Shown: positions 1-13,869, counted from the stretch's first letter. The stretch is 64,000 nt of DNA from Sipunculus nudus (GCA_026874595.1 CM049313.1:63556159-63620158), one strand, 5' to 3'. Notes: generated from the letters alone by a model not told the origin. Made by a program: numbers and translations.

Positions 1-117
1 CTCATTTTTCCTTAAAGTTTATTAATTGTAAAATGGTAGTTAAGGTTAGAAAATAATAATAAACAACAGCACATCATTTCACTGTTTGTAGCATTGGTGT
101 AACCATGCCTAAGCTTT

Positions 118-2019
118 TAAACAAGGGACCCATGGGTCACGGCGCTCAGCTGAAGTTTGAAATTTTTGCAAATGCAAAATATTCTATTGTAATGTTTTTC
201 ATTTATATAAGAATATGAGAAGCTAAGAGGAAAGAGGCCCTCCTACTTGGTTATAGTAAAGTTCTAAATATATGATTGCAAACTAATACTCTGACAAGAC
301 CGTCATGAAGAAAAACAGTAAAAGTTTGGAGATACTGTGATGCATATGAAAATTTACAGATGGACAGGCAAGTGGACAGAATGGTCTAATACCTTTATTT
401 CACTTTCAAGGGAATAATGCATTTAAGTTAATATATAAGCCTATTTTTTTAGCATATCCACTTTTTCCATTAAAAGTTTTTATCTGAATCATTTTTTTTA
501 ATTTACATTTTTTATAATTTTTAATAAAAAAACTGAAAATACAAGTTAAAATATTAGAATTGTTGCAATCATTATATATCCAGGGTGTAGCTCATATTGG
601 GTCCTATTATGCATACACATATATTTTATTATTTTTAAATCACAAATGTTTAAACAGAATTTAAAAGAAAATAATGCCATAACATGGCATTAACAAGATT
701 ATTCCTGGAATCACTATTGAACAGTTTTGCACATTGGAGTTTTCAGTACATGCTAAATTTTATTCACTGAAATAAAATAAAAGATTCAGTAAATTTGATA
801 AAATAAAAACATCTTTTCAAATAAAGTATACACACTGTTGGTTGAATGAGGGACAAACAATATCATTGTGCTAATTACTATCTCAGCTTTAATTTTATGA
901 CTGGAATTGATAGTCAATTTCACAAGTGGTGAAGTTTTTACTCTTCTGAAGTAAGGAATTACTTATCTGATGAACATCCACTTTCATAGCAATACACCAC
1001 TTTGTGGACACAATTAAATGTGCACTTTAATCATTGTAACCCTGGTGGTACAATACAAAATTTAAAATGTAGCATAGCCTATAATAAGAATGAATCAAAT
1101 ACAGAAAATAATAACATATTAACAATAATCATCTTGTTTATGCACCATCTGGTGGGGGGGGGGGTGCAGGGCAGAGGGGAAGCCTGCTGGTAGTAGCCAA
1201 GCTGAGCCAAGGTAAGCTGCCTGGGGTGGCCTGGTTATACATTATGCAAGTGAAGGCTGTACTACCAGGTGGGCTAGATGTAAACAACACTTGACATGGT
1301 GTATGAAAACTTGAATAAAAGCTACTCTTTTCAATCAATTCCTTTGAAATTTCAGATTTTAAAAGATTAAATCCATATGTATATATGCTGTGAAAATTAA
1401 ATCAACAGTGCTTACAGGGAAAAAAGCATGCCATTGCCAAAGTGGACAAAATTTAAGGAACTGATTTTTTATTTATGCTAATAACTTGAAAATTTTGCAA
1501 AATTCAGATCTAATTTTGGGTAAACAATTGAATCTTGATTAAATAAAGTTATATTCCTGAAAAAAAGTCTCTAGCTTCAGCAATTCTCATGTTAGGTAAG
1601 TTAATATATTTCCTGATTTTTTAAAATTTGCATTATATTTTGGCTCATAACTTCAAAATAAGACCCAACACTGACCTAAGTTTTTGTATATTCATAGAAA
1701 ATGTATGGAAGAATATGAATACTAAATATGATCAAAAACAGATCAGTGGTTTTGATATTAGGCAGCTTTGAAGTGTAACAATGGCTTTTTTTTATGGAAA
1801 ATGGAGGTTTTTTCTTAATATCTCAAAGGAACAAAGTCCTAATGACCCAATTTTCGGTATGGTAGGAGATTTTGGGGACATATAATGGTATGCAAAATTT
1901 TGGAATCGTAGGTCCAACGGTTTTAAAACATGCCCTGTTTACCGCCTGACGGCCGGCCGGACGACAGACAAAGGACCACGACTATACCTCAGATGACTTA
2001 TAGTCAGCTGAGCTAAAAA
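118..2019 (+). mobile_element. Type-A Helitron/Helentron-like non-autonomous element, copy 1
   Basis: It begins acaagggacccatgggtcac, containing the 12-bp palindrome GACCCATGGGTC, then GCTCAGCTGA. It ends after a GGAC-rich run with a hairpin (stem CTCAG.TGACT/AGTCA.CTGAG) and GAGCTAA. The 5' GCTCAGCTGA and 3' TCAGCTGAGC are a perfect 10-bp subterminal inverted repeat. No target duplication and no open reading frame. It has an internal G-run near 1152. Very similar to 20397-21770. Confidence 0.75.
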
Positions 2020-2092
2020 TGTAATTTTACTTAAAATTATTCTGTTGCAATATAGTATCAAAAACCTGCATCTAATATTATAAAATAAAACA

Positions 2093-3929
2093 AAAAGGGA
2101 CCTATGGGTCACTGTGCTCACCTGACGTTAACCTTGAAGGTAAAAATTTAAAATAATATCTAATGGAGATAAAGTGTAAGAGGAAGAGGTAATAAAGGCC
2201 ATGGTTGGTTTATATGATTGGTTTGTATTGATGAGCAAGAAATTGTTGCAAAAAATATTTTGTGACCTGACCATGTGTTTCCTAATGTTGAAACTAAAGC
2301 ATGTGAGCAGTTTGTGAACAAATGATCTGTACTATTACCATGATCATTAGTTGGTTTTTCGATTAACTGTTGACATTTCAGTAGTTTACACATTTGTTCA
2401 ATTGCATCTATTTTTTTGTATAATATATATTATTAAATACAGTTGAAATATAGCTAATTAACAACATAAAACAGGGCAAACAAAGCCTGATCTCAAATTC
2501 TGTTGAGGCAGGAAAATAATGAACAAATGTTTGTATTAAATTGTGATTTTTTTATCACATCAATTATTTTCTAATTTAAGTTTATATTTCTATACATTTC
2601 CAATTTAACATATATATCTGAATATAAAAGTTGATTCATAATTCTCAACTGCATCATCATAAATCTCAATCTTGTCACATAACACCACATCATGCATACA
2701 AATGTTTATTTATTTTTTACCACAAAAATATATCTTTTAAATCTGCAAAACAATAAATATATAAAAATAATACTTGTTTTAGATTTCACAATTTTTAATT
2801 GTGTCTTTATTTATCCATAATGTGCTTCATATTTTATAATAATTTAAGCATACTGATGAGTTCCTTTATATTTGTTAAAATCATTTAAAAGAAAATTGAT
2901 TTCTTTAAAAATGCTACATTACACAACATTGCATCTTCTGGATTACATCTTGAATTATTTTTTCAAGGAAAGTTTTTGCATATCGGAGTGGAAACAGCAT
3001 TACAATTAAGGAGATACAGTGAAAACAATAACAATTACTGCATAACACTTGGTGGGTTGGGTTTGCGGGGAGGGGGGGGGGGGGGCTGGGGGTGACTGGG
3101 GTGGTGATATGAGAATAACTGTACACCTGTCACAGCAGGGGATCTCCCCCAGTGACTGTAACAAATCGGAAACCCTCCAGTGACCTGGAGTGGCACCCTG
3201 CATCTGTAATCAAAGCAAGTGAATACAGAAAAAAAAATCAATAACTAGCTTAATTTTCAAGCTTTTATTTTCCAATTTCAGATTTAGACAAACTAAATAT
3301 TTATGTTTACATGCTGTGAAAATTAAATCAATGGTGCCATGGTCAAAGTTGGGCAAAATTTAAGGTACTAATTTTTTTAATGCTAATAACTTAAAAAATT
3401 TACAAAATTCAGATCTAATTTTGGGTAAACAATTGAATCTTAATTAAACATAGTTATATACTTGAGAAAATAGATTCTAGTTTCAAAATTTTTCATGTTA
3501 AGTGAGTTACAATTTTTCCTAATTTTTTACAAAGTCCATTATGTTTGGGCCCATAAGTTAAAGAATTTATACTTTACAGACTTAATTTCTGGCATGTACA
3601 TAGGAACTATATAGAGGAATATTTATGGTAAATATGAGGAAAAACAGATGAGTGGTTTTTGTTATTAGGCAGTCCTGAAGTGTGAAAATAGGATTTTAAT
3701 AAAAAAATTGAGGTTTTTTCTTAATTTCTCAAAGGAACAAAGTCGCACAGACCCAGTTTTCGGCTTGGTAGGAGATCTTGGGGACATCTAACATTATGCT
3801 GAATTTTGGATTCCTAGGTCTTAAGGTTTCAAAACGTGCCACATCTACGGACGGACGGACAGACGGACAGACGACGGACAATGGACCACGACTATAGCTC
3901 AGATGACTTATAGTCAGCTGAGCTAAAAA
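2093..3929 (+). mobile_element. Type-A Helitron/Helentron-like element, copy 2
   Basis: It has the same 5' motif (gggacctatgggtcac) and the same 3' hairpin ending gtcagctgagctaaaaa as copy 1, but a diverged body. A longer G-run at about 3067-3085 sits at the place equivalent to the G-run of copy 1. It ends with a GGAC/AGAC run before the hairpin. Inserted 74 bp after copy 1. Confidence 0.72.
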
Positions 3930-4138
3930 TAAATAGTATGCTCCTTACATTATTGTAAGAATTTAATTTTTTGTGTAGCTTAATTTGCTTAACTAAGTTT
4001 CAGAAAGATAATTTTGTTATGATGAAAGTAAGAGCTATTAAAGCTGACATGATATTGAATCCTGTTCCAACCAGGATAAATTAGAATTCATATTTTCCTA
4101 GGTTTGTATTTCAAAGTTCCAGTATCTCTGAGAAAAAA

Positions 4139-4244
4139 AATGAAACTTCTCAATCCTCCCAGGAGAGACTGGAATTCTCATAAATCATTTATAAATGAGA
4201 ATTCCAGCCTCTCCCACCATGAGGATTGAGAAGTCTCATTTTTC
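4139..4244. repeat. Large imperfect hairpin
   Basis: Two arms of about 50 bp (4139-4188 and 4191-4244) are near-perfect reverse complements around an ATCATTTAT centre; the core arm text is GAGACTGGAATTCTCAT and its complement. A C-run of about 22 (4272-4293) and further diverged ATTCTCAT repeats follow to about 4420. It may be a foldback element. Confidence 0.7.
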
Positions 4245-6179
4245 CTGGGGAGAAAAAGGATTCTCATTCTTCCCCCCCCCCCCCCCCCCCCCCAGAAGAA
4301 CAGGAATCATTTCATACCATTTCTTGATTCTCATCTTCCTGGGAACAATGGGAATTCTCATTCCTTTTGGGAAAGATTCTGGACCCACACAGATTCTTAA
4401 TCCTTCCCCCCCCCCTTCCCTCCACCACCAACAATTGTCACAAATTTGCCTGTCGTTTTGATGTGACTGTGACATGTAACATACCAGCAATGATTTTTAC
4501 AGACTGTATTGATCACTGTAATTTCATCGTTGACCCTTTATTAGTCTAGTTAGAGTATTCTGGTATACTTTCCCTTTTATTACTTTTTTTTACTGTTTTA
4601 TTACAGCAGAGTCTTGAGGCAAGCAGAGTCAATAAAATTTTAAACTGATTCCAAATGACATCATTTTTTTAAGTTTATGTACATGTATCTTTAAGCAGAA
4701 CAAACTGAATGGCAGCTGGAACTGACACCTTGTGATGGAACTGGAGATCTATGGAATAGTTCATTACAATGGGAGATTATCCATAAATCTGTTTTTAAAT
4801 AAAAATTTCAGGGAGTATGTTTTTGTCTTGATTTTTTTATTTGGTGGGATGGTTGGTTTGTATTGTGCACAGTTACAAAATTCCCAAGGAATATTCCACT
4901 CAATTTGGAGTTAAACTGGACCCCTATTTTATTTTAAAAGATTTGTCATCATTGCATGAGAGGGTGTTTATATATCCTTGGCTAATGGTCAGTCGTTTAT
5001 TGGTGATAGGGGCCAATTTTAATCTGGTGGGCTGGCTGATCTGTGATGCTGCCATTGAGTTGGTGAACTGTGACAAACATATCTATTGATTTGGATTCAA
5101 ATATTTCCTGTGCTTACATAGCACAACCCCCAAAGTTTTTTCAGGATAATATTTCAGATTTGGCAATGTAAAATGTGGCATTGGTGTATTTGCACTCTCT
5201 GACTACTTTCTAGCTTACTGGGGGTTTGTCTTTGTAAAAATATGCAATCTTTTAATTTTTTTAGTTTCTACTACATTACCTGTGGAATAACTACTGACTT
5301 CATAATAGACAAGACCAAATGTCCAGTGTGATTTCCAAGCTTAAGATGAAAGCTAAGTTCAGCAAGTGAAATTTTATAAAGGGTCATTTTAGAAAGTCTT
5401 ATTTCTTATTGCTGCTATTTCACTATTATGCTAATAATTTTAATGTACCATTTTCATCATATATCAACACCAATGGTCTGTACTTCAATTCAAATTGCAC
5501 GAGCATTCAATGTCTTACTCACTGAATAGGTTTTTCAAATGCTATGGTATTTTCTAATCTTATTAGATGATAACAATTTATGCACTTTATTAATGTAGTT
5601 GCATTTTAGAGCAGGAACTTTCGAGGATTTATGAATTAATCATTATTATTATTTTTATAGCTACTGTCATAACTTACTGAGAAAAGCAGCAATGGATTTG
5701 ATCATTAAAACTCTACCGGGAGGTATTATTGTCCTTCTTTAGTCTTTGTTTGGTTTGCTGTGAGTAATTTTACTCAAATTTTAATGAACAAATTTTGATG
5801 GAGTTTGTTGAAGGATTTACAGCCAAAGCAGTCTACAATTTTTGGAGTTAATGTGGATGACCATAATATATTTCTTATAAGGATTTGTTATCATGCAAAT
5901 GTTAACGGCAAATTGTTTATCCTGACAAAGGGTCAGCACCATTCACTGGTATAAGGGCAGCCTTTGTTCCTGTAAGCAGAGCTTTCCTGTCATGCAACCA
6001 TGGAGCTGGTCAAACATTATACATTTTTAAATAGAATCCTGATGTCTGAGGCATATGTGGTCTCTCATACTTTCTAGTTTACTATGTTAGCACCTGGTAA
6101 CAGAACGCAATTTTAATGGCTGTGTGTCTGACAGCTTAAGCTTCAGTGGCAATGATATAGTAGGGGTACTGTATTTAAG

Positions 6180-7734
6180 GGTGTGCACCCGGTGAGACGC
6201 ATCCCGATAAGACGTACGTCCCAACGGACCGTGCTATAAAACGCAGGGCGGCAGGACGCACTATATAAACAATGACGAGTGGCCGGTAGGACGCACTCCA
6301 TAAACATCGCCCCGTCACCAATTAGGCGTGTCGTGCTGTGGGACCTGGCGTGTTTACCTCCTGCCCATCTACGTCTCTCTTTCATAAGTGTATTTTTATG
6401 ACTAAAACTACGCTAAACGAACCCTGCGTGTATACTTTCTGCCCGTCTACGTCTCTCTTTCATAAGTGTATTTTTTTATGACTAAAACTACGCTAAACGA
6501 ACCCTGCATGTATACTTTCTGCCCGTCTACGTCTCTCTTTCATAAGTGTATTTTTTATTACTAAAACTACGCTAAATGAACCCTGCGTGTATACTTTCTG
6601 CCCTTCTACGTCTCTCTTTCATAAGTGTATTTTTTATGGCTAAAACTACGCTAAACGAACCCTCCTGAGTAACACCTATGATCGTCTACACCAACCGCGG
6701 CACTTAGTTTGTTCCAAAATAGGTCACCCGCCACCGATCGTACTTGCGCCAGAGCGGATGATACTAACTCAATACCTTGCACAGGTAGTATTTTCATGTT
6801 AACAAAATAACAACCAACCTAATTTTTTATTCTATAAAGTTATTTTTCTCATAGAATTGTTGTCTATTTATAATGTCTTTTATTCGGAATGTGGTCCTGT
6901 CAGAAGTCGAATATAATCAAAATATGTAAATATTTATTCTTTCCTTAATACATTAAGTGCGTGTAAGAGATCAATATAAATGATCCATCATCCAGAAACC
7001 TTTGATCGACATTTTTTGTCCGTTAATTAAAGGTTCATCCTTTGAACTGTACGAGTGGCCGCGTCAGGTGAATGGTTTCTCGTGACCGCGTTTATACTGC
7101 GGCTTCGCTGGTCTCTGGTGAGCAGTTCATTCATGTTTGAGCAGACTTAATATGTTCTCACGACATGATAAACATACTTATAATAGTGAAAATTATAACA
7201 GGAATATGGAAAATAAAGTAAGATGTTACACGTTAAACCTGTAATTATCAGTCATTTAAACCTCTGGTTAGGCCAATAAATTGGAGAACGCTGATGGGTT
7301 AACCATACCCGGAGTTGATCACTATTGAGGGATGGTCGTACTTTAAGCCAAAATAATGCTCTAATTAACAATAAAATTACTAAATATTTTTTCAAACTTC
7401 AGTTATGGAACACAACGATATAAGTGCATGAGGATAATATAGTAATAATGGATAACACAGATATACTAGGCATTAACGTGTGCTGATTTGACATATGTTG
7501 CATCAATCACAGAGCTTAATGATTTCCCAAAGTGACCCAAGAGAGGGTTTACTAACGAAAGTATAATTAACTGTTATTACTTAGTCTTTTTGTTTTAGTA
7601 CGTGTAAAGTTTAGACAGTCAGACAAGTGATACATGTACTCTTATTTTAACAATACGTCCTATCGGGATACGCTTCAGTGGGTACGTCCCGGCGGCCTAC
7701 GTCCCAAAAATCTGCGTCTCACCGGCCTGTAGTC
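6180..7734. mobile_element. 1.55-kb non-autonomous TIR DNA transposon
   Basis: The ends carry CCGGTGAGACGCA in inverted orientation about 9 bp from each border, with CG(C/T)ATCCCGATA(A/G)GACGTA repeated further in. It is flanked by the identical 8-mer TATTTAAG at 6172-6179 and 7735-7742. GC is clearly higher at the ends than in the surroundings. Its left arm has a duplicated GGACGCACT..ATAAAC motif. No transposase frame. The superfamily is open: an 8-bp duplication suggests hAT or P, but TTAA within it would also fit Kolobok or piggyBac. Confidence 0.75.
6343..6664 (+). repeat. Tandem array, four copies of about 79 bp
   Basis: The unit ctgccc(g)tctacgtctc through cgctaaacgaaccctgc starts at 6361, 6439, 6519 and 6598. 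Copies differ mainly in a T-run length and a few bases. It lies wholly inside the TIR element. Confidence 0.9.
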
Positions 7735-9305
7735 TATTTAAGCATATATAATTTCAGAACATGAGGTTAAGGTGACCTAATTATGGCTTGGAGGCAGATC
7801 TATGGTGAAAATGTGTGTATTCAAACCTATTCCTCAGAGAGCTGTATGGTAAAGTGGCCTTTGATTGCATGATTGCATGTGCATGCTCACAACTCAAGTC
7901 ACATGGATTTAAATGCTTTTACATGAAGCAGATTTAGAATATTATTTCTTTATAAATGCATGTTACATTAGCATGAATGTTTGACCATAATTTATGTATG
8001 CACTCCATAACCCAATCCTGTCCATACACATATATTTTGCTAACAGACAATAAGTTAATAAATGGTCCAGGCACTTACCTGATATGAAAAGATAAATACA
8101 TATTCACTGATAAGTTGTTCCCAAGTGCAAAGACTGAATAATCAAATGTTAACAATAAAGCAAACATTTATCAATGACAAACTACTGGCCAACTGACACT
8201 CTATCCGATTGTAAAATTGGCACTCAGGTGGACATCCAGTTAGTGTAGCAACTGGAAAAAAGGGCCACCTTTTGAGTTTAGACACCAGTCATGTCAGAAC
8301 CGCACAATGTGGCCATGCAAACTGTCACAAAAATATGGCTATACTCAGTTGGTAATCTAAACACAAGGGTGTGAGTAAGGAAAACATTGTGAACGGACAA
8401 CCTGAAATGCAAATTCCATCTCACTGGTGACCACTTGAATTTCCAGTCCATCACATAACTTAGCTGTCAATCACATTCCCTTTCGAATACACACTTGTAC
8501 ATGTTCAGAAATCAGTAGTAACATAATCTTTTTTGCACACAGTGGTTTTTCTTAAGAATAACACAAATTTATGTTACAGCTGGTCAGGTTTATTAGAAGT
8601 GACAAGAAACATATAATAGGCTGTGAGCCATTGTAAAAATAACAAAATTATCTGTTTATTCAGCAAGATTTTCAGTGTGACTCTCAATATTACAAGTTCA
8701 CCAGACTGCTGCCACAGGGACAAACCTCTGTTTTTCCCACAGATCCTGTAATTCAGACATTTTTTAATGAAATTTTTATTTTCCATGTTGCTCTTGTAAA
8801 TGAGGTCACAATGACCTTATTTATTGTACCAGAAAAAATGCACAAAGAGAAACAGATGGCCAAATGTGTCCAACAGAGGATGAAAATAAGCATTGTACCA
8901 GAATGTCAGCAAGTAACAAGTGACCCATGGGTCATGACGCTCAGCCGACTGACATGTTGACAATATGTCCTTGCATAGGGAACTAATTAAGATAGTTGCA
9001 AGTTAGCTTAAGTTCATTAAGACGCATAAGTGCACCAAATTTTAGGACAATCCATTCACCCATTCCTGAGGAATCTCCCAATTTGTGTGTTTTTTGCATT
9101 ATTTCTGGGGTCTTCAAACATGCCACATAAATTAAGCATGGCCTACAGGCCTAACGCGAACCTGTGCAAAGTTTGGGAGTATGAATGGAGGTTTATTTTT
9201 AAGATTTTATATTGATCCTCCTAAGTCCTGCATATCTACCTTAGTCATTATGATTTCAACAATGGACTTTTTGGACCTGCAAGTTTCAGACTAGACATTT
9301 TAAAA

Positions 9306-10366
9306 CTAGAATATGGGTAGTCGACAAGCAACTAAGTGTATCCGCAGAACTCAGAGTGGGACGGGTGAAGTGTGGCATGGATTAAGTGGCAAGGGGAATA
9401 AAGTGAGGTGTGTTGCATATTAGCATAGATGTCTGCAGAGTCGTGAATGTAGGTGGTGCCTCCTGTCATAAAATCGAGAAAATTGTCCATGATGTATAAA
9501 CCTGCAAAATTTCAGGTGGATAAGTCAAACCACTGCTGAGATATGAGTGATTTTATCCCAAGGCAGATGAACAGATGGACACTGTGCATAAGGGGTTGCA
9601 GGTGGTGCCACCAGTTTTGACTATGATGAAGAGCTATGTGAGATCTATACTCAAGCAAAATTTTGGCCCAATCAGTCAAACTGTTCCCAAGATATGAGCT
9701 TAGATGTCTGCAGAGTAAACATGAATGTAGGTGGCGCCATCTGTCATAAAATCGAGAAAGCTGTTCAGGATGTATAAACCTGCGAAATTTCAGGTGGATA
9801 AGTCAAACCTCTTCTGAGATATGAGTGATTTTATCCAAGGGCAGATGAACAGATGGACCGTGTGCATAAGTGGTTGCAGGTGGCGCCACCAGTTTTGCCT
9901 AAGATGAAGAGCTATGTGAGATCTATACACATGCAAAATTTTGGCCTAATCAGTCAAATGGTTCCCCAGATATGAGCTTGGATGTCTGCAGAGTAAACAT
10001 GAATGAAGGTGGCGCCACCTGTCATAAAATCGAGAAAGCTGTCCAGGATGTATAAACCTGCAAAATTTCAGGTGGATAAGTCAAACCAATGCTGAGATAT
10101 GAGTGATTTTATCCCAAGGCAGATGAACAGATGGACGCTGTGCAAAAATGGTTGCAGGTGGTGCCATCATTTTTAGTGTATGTTATAAAGCTATCAAAAG
10201 GCTACATTTGTGCAAAATTTTTCAGCCTGATCGGTCAAACAGTTCCTGAGATATGAGGGTTTATGTGTGGAAACAGAAGCACAAATGGACGCCGGACAGC
10301 GAGGAAAGGTCAGAGGTCTACCAAAAATGAGGGCGCAGCAGTTCACATGTGACCTGATGATAAACC
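9306..10366 (+). mobile_element. Type-B Helitron-like element, copy 1 (3' truncated)
   Basis: It begins ctagaatatgggtagtcgac with GTATCCGC about 35 bp in. It has alternating core repeats of about 150-300 bp containing ggtggcgccacc (about 9881, 10010), then aaaggtcagaggtc and the palindrome TCACATGTGA (about 10342). The 3' hairpin present in the other copies is missing, so this copy is broken at the 3' end. Confidence 0.65.
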
Positions 10367-10450
10367 CAATTCACTTAAAATGCAAACCAAGTTTTTTCAT
10401 ACAGTTGAAAGATATACTCCAATAATCTGGGAATTCTGCATCCAGACATA

Positions 10451-10470
10451 GTGTCTAGACGTCTAGACAC
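10451..10470. repeat. Perfect 20-bp palindrome
   Basis: GTGTCTAGACGTCTAGACAC is its own reverse complement, and a third TGTCTAGACA block follows at about 10473-10482. Confidence 0.95.
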
Positions 10471-12574
10471 ATTGTCTAGACACCCCCCAGAGCCAGGTCA
10501 GTTGCCATGGTGATGTCTGGACCTCACCTGTTTGTACTGTGTGACTTCTTGACTTGGCTGCTAAAACTCAGCATGTTGTCAAATCTGTTTTCAAACACAG
10601 AAAGCCTTTTTCAATTAGCTACAATGCTTTTTAAAAGCTGTATTTACCCAATCTATTCTTATAAAACTGACAGAACTCTACCATAGAATAATTCTTGTAA
10701 AGTTTAAACCAATCAGCTGAACAGTTTCATCATAAATCAGTGTATAAGCTAGAAGAGTTTAAAATTCAATTTTTGCTTGTAAAAAACACATCAATGTAGG
10801 TGGCACCACCAATACCTCAATTTCAGATATGACATATGTGACAAACATTGGTATAAAATTTGGTGATTATAGCTCTAGCTGTTTCTGAGATTTTAATTTT
10901 AGTGTGCTTTTTTGGACAGATGACTAAGTTCAACCTCCTGTAACTCGGCCAAAAATCTCCAAACTGGAACCATTCGAACAAAATTGAGAAAGATTGTTCC
11001 AGAGATCATTTCTCTGAAATATTGGACAATTTGGCTGGACAGTTTTGGAGAAGAAGATTTTTAAAGCTTTTTTCGCTTTTTCCCGATAAAATCTAAGAAA
11101 ATGCAGTTAGAAAAAAAATAAACAAAATCAGTTTGTTTTCAGTTTTTCAGATTGATTATTTGCAAAAAAAATTGGTGATGCTAGCTTCTGCCATTTTTGA
11201 GATAGCTATGGTTAACATACAGATGACGCACGACAGACGACGACGCACCATCGCATAAGCTCACAGGTTCGCTAAAAATATGAGTTATAGACACCTTTAA
11301 TTTCAAGTTTGCAAGGAGGCTTATTATGGACCTCCCTTGATGTCAAATCAGAAGATTCTAGGTCCAATGGTTATGATTTGTGCACTGCTTTTGTTTAAAA
11401 CTTTAAATTGTTTTGAGGGCACTTTTGAGTGCCATAGCTCAAATGGTATGGGTAAGAAAGACCTAATTCAGGTTTCCTTGAAGACTTTTCATGGACCTTC
11501 AAGGATGTGAAGTTGAAAGATTCTAGGTCTAGTCAATATGATTTGTGCCCTGTTAACAGATGACCTCATATCCTTGCTCAATATCAATGCAAAGAATCAT
11601 GGTGATCAATGCATAAGTTGTTCAGATACTCGAGCTTTTGTTTCCATTTTTCTATTACTCTGGGGGTATTTCAGAGGTTTTGGGTAATAGAGACCTAATT
11701 TTAGGTTTCCTAAGAGCCTTTTCATGGGCCTCCTTGCATGTCAAGATAGATGATTCTAGATCCAGCAGTAACAATTTGTGCCCTGTAAACAGATGACTTC
11801 ATCTTTAAAGGTCTAAAAAATTAGAGAATTTTTTTTTTAAATGCAGGTGGCGCCACCTGTCTGCAGAAGCTGATGAAACACTCCATGATCAATATCCATG
11901 CAAAGAATCATGGTGATCAATGCATGAGTTGTTCAGAAACTTGAGCTTTTGTGTGAAATTTGCCATTATTCTGGGGGGGTACTTTGGAGCCTCATAGCTG
12001 GGTGAATATGGGTAACAGAGACCTAATTTCAGGCTTCCAAGGAGATTTTTCATGGACCTCTCTGGATGTGAAGTAAGAAGAGTCTAGGTCCAGCAGTTAA
12101 GATTTGTGCCCTATTAACGGACAGACGCCAGGACGACCGGACGGCCGACCGACAAAGAGTGATTGCTAAAGCTCAGATGACTCACAGTCAGCGGAGCTAA
12201 AAAACCAATACTAAATTTAGAGCAAAGAGTATACCAAATACATAAGACCTGTCAAGCCCTTTTAGTTAATTGCACACAGCTGGCAAAAATAGGTATTCCA
12301 TTTGAAACCATTCTTATATATTATGTATACGAAATCAGCTAACAGCTTGAACCTGGGCCATTTAGGTGATTGCCATGAACAACCTATGAACAATGTATAT
12401 AGTGCATTTACAAAAATAAATGTGTAGTCATGTCTGACATATAGATCTCAAACATGCAATGAACAGCTTTATTTAAAATTTGTGTTAGACATGTTTGTAT
12501 AAAAATATATGCTTTCTTGGCATACAGGTATCAGTGTGAATATACTCCTTACATATATTTACTCATTTATTTGG

Positions 12575-12960
12575 GTTGTGACCTTTGACCTCATTAAATA
12601 TGGGTAGGTTTTGCTAAGAATTTAATTCAGGTGAGAAAACTCAATTGGTAAATGTCTATAATGAGTTTAATGAAAATGCATGAGATTTATGTTAAGTTCT
12701 CATGATCCCACCAGTGTCTAGTGACCTCTGATCTCATTTAATATGCATGGATTTTGCTGGGAATTGAACTTAAGCGAGATATTATATTGGTTAATATTTC
12801 TGTTGACTTTTATCAAAATGCATCATGTTCCTTGCAAGTTACATCAGCACCACCACAAAGTAGTCTCCTGACCTCTGACCTCATTAAATATGCATGGAGT
12901 TTGCCTTGAATCAAACTCAGACTAGATAATCTATTGATTAGTAGTTATGGTGAAATTCAA
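12575..12960 (+). repeat. Three diverged repeats with TGACCTNTGACCT motifs
   Basis: Units start near 12579, 12722 and 12869 (spacing 143 and 147 bp). Each has TGACCT(T/C)TGA(C/T)CT followed by ctcatt(a/t)aatatg and a tttgc motif. They are followed by gacggacagaccg and then TATACCATAATATGC, resembling the 3' region of the other GGAC-type elements. Element borders are unclear. Confidence 0.6.
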
Positions 12961-13869
12961 GAAAATCCATTGAACCCCATGTAATTTATTACATGGATAC
13001 AAAGTTATCTGACGGACAGACCGTAGGTATACCATAATATGCATCCCATTATAAACAGGCATATAAAAACTAGACAATGCCAAGAAGACTAAATCTCCCA
13101 CCAAAAGGGAATGTGAGAAACATGTACTTTGCTTGATATAACAACATGAGATATCTGACAAAATTACCAAATACAGAATTCATTAATTCACAAAGTTAAC
13201 AAAGAATACACATTTTCCAAATCAGGTGAGAAGACTCTTTAGAAAACATGTCTTTACTGTTAATAAGGACTGGATAAATCCCAATAACACTTTTTGTGAT
13301 AATGCATCGCACATGGAATATAAAATTCTATTTTACTATTAACACCATCACTAATCCTGAATATATCATATACATATGTATGGTGCAAGGGAATTTCAGT
13401 GTTCTGGTATGGACTTATATGATCAACATTCTGGCTATTTGCGTTAATTTTAGGAAAACTGAGCCTCATAGTTCACACTAGATCACTGAGTTTACCAAGT
13501 ATTATGTAAAAATGTGACAGTTTTGTTGGCTTTCATTGAAAGAAATCCGTTGTTATAAAAATAATACCAGAGTTTGGTTTGTTTTGACACACTGAAACCA
13601 TGTAAGCTTTTTCAACAAATATCAGCTGATGCCAGACTGCATTTTTCCTAAGAAATTTTAGGATATATAGTCTCTTGGCCCTTTCATTTGACTGTGTCAG
13701 CGGAGTTCAAATATGAGTAAATGAAGCTGTCACCAAATCTCACAGTTGTTTAATCAGATGGAAATAATTGGCTACCACGCAAGTCATAAGGTAAATGGCT
13801 GTTTCGCTCTTTCAACAGAAAAACTTCCAGAAGGCAAATTACCTTCAGGTTACAATGTTCTGTTATCCC

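Larger units (their letters stand above)
8916..12203 (+). mobile_element. Composite type-E Helitron-like element with nested insertions
   Basis: The 5' end acaagtgacccatgggtcatgac includes TGACCCATGGGTCA (8921-8934). The 3' end is a GGAC-rich run, a hairpin and gcggagctaa at 12203. The 3' third (11281-12203) contains diverged copies of the roughly 336-bp repeat seen at 31.6-34.7 kb, one with GGTGGCGCCACC (about 11846). A 5' part of a type-B element is inserted at 9306. Another unit ending ctcacaggttcgctaaaaa (about 11280) lies between. Confidence 0.6.

Noticed and set aside
3006-3241. Pro-rich minus-strand frames
   Set aside because: Translation of a G-run inside a type-A element.
8574-8786. 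70-residue minus-strand frame as the missing last SCAPER exon
   Set aside because: It does not contain the expected LPFQYFSDPRL-like or LEQEMSC-like motifs.
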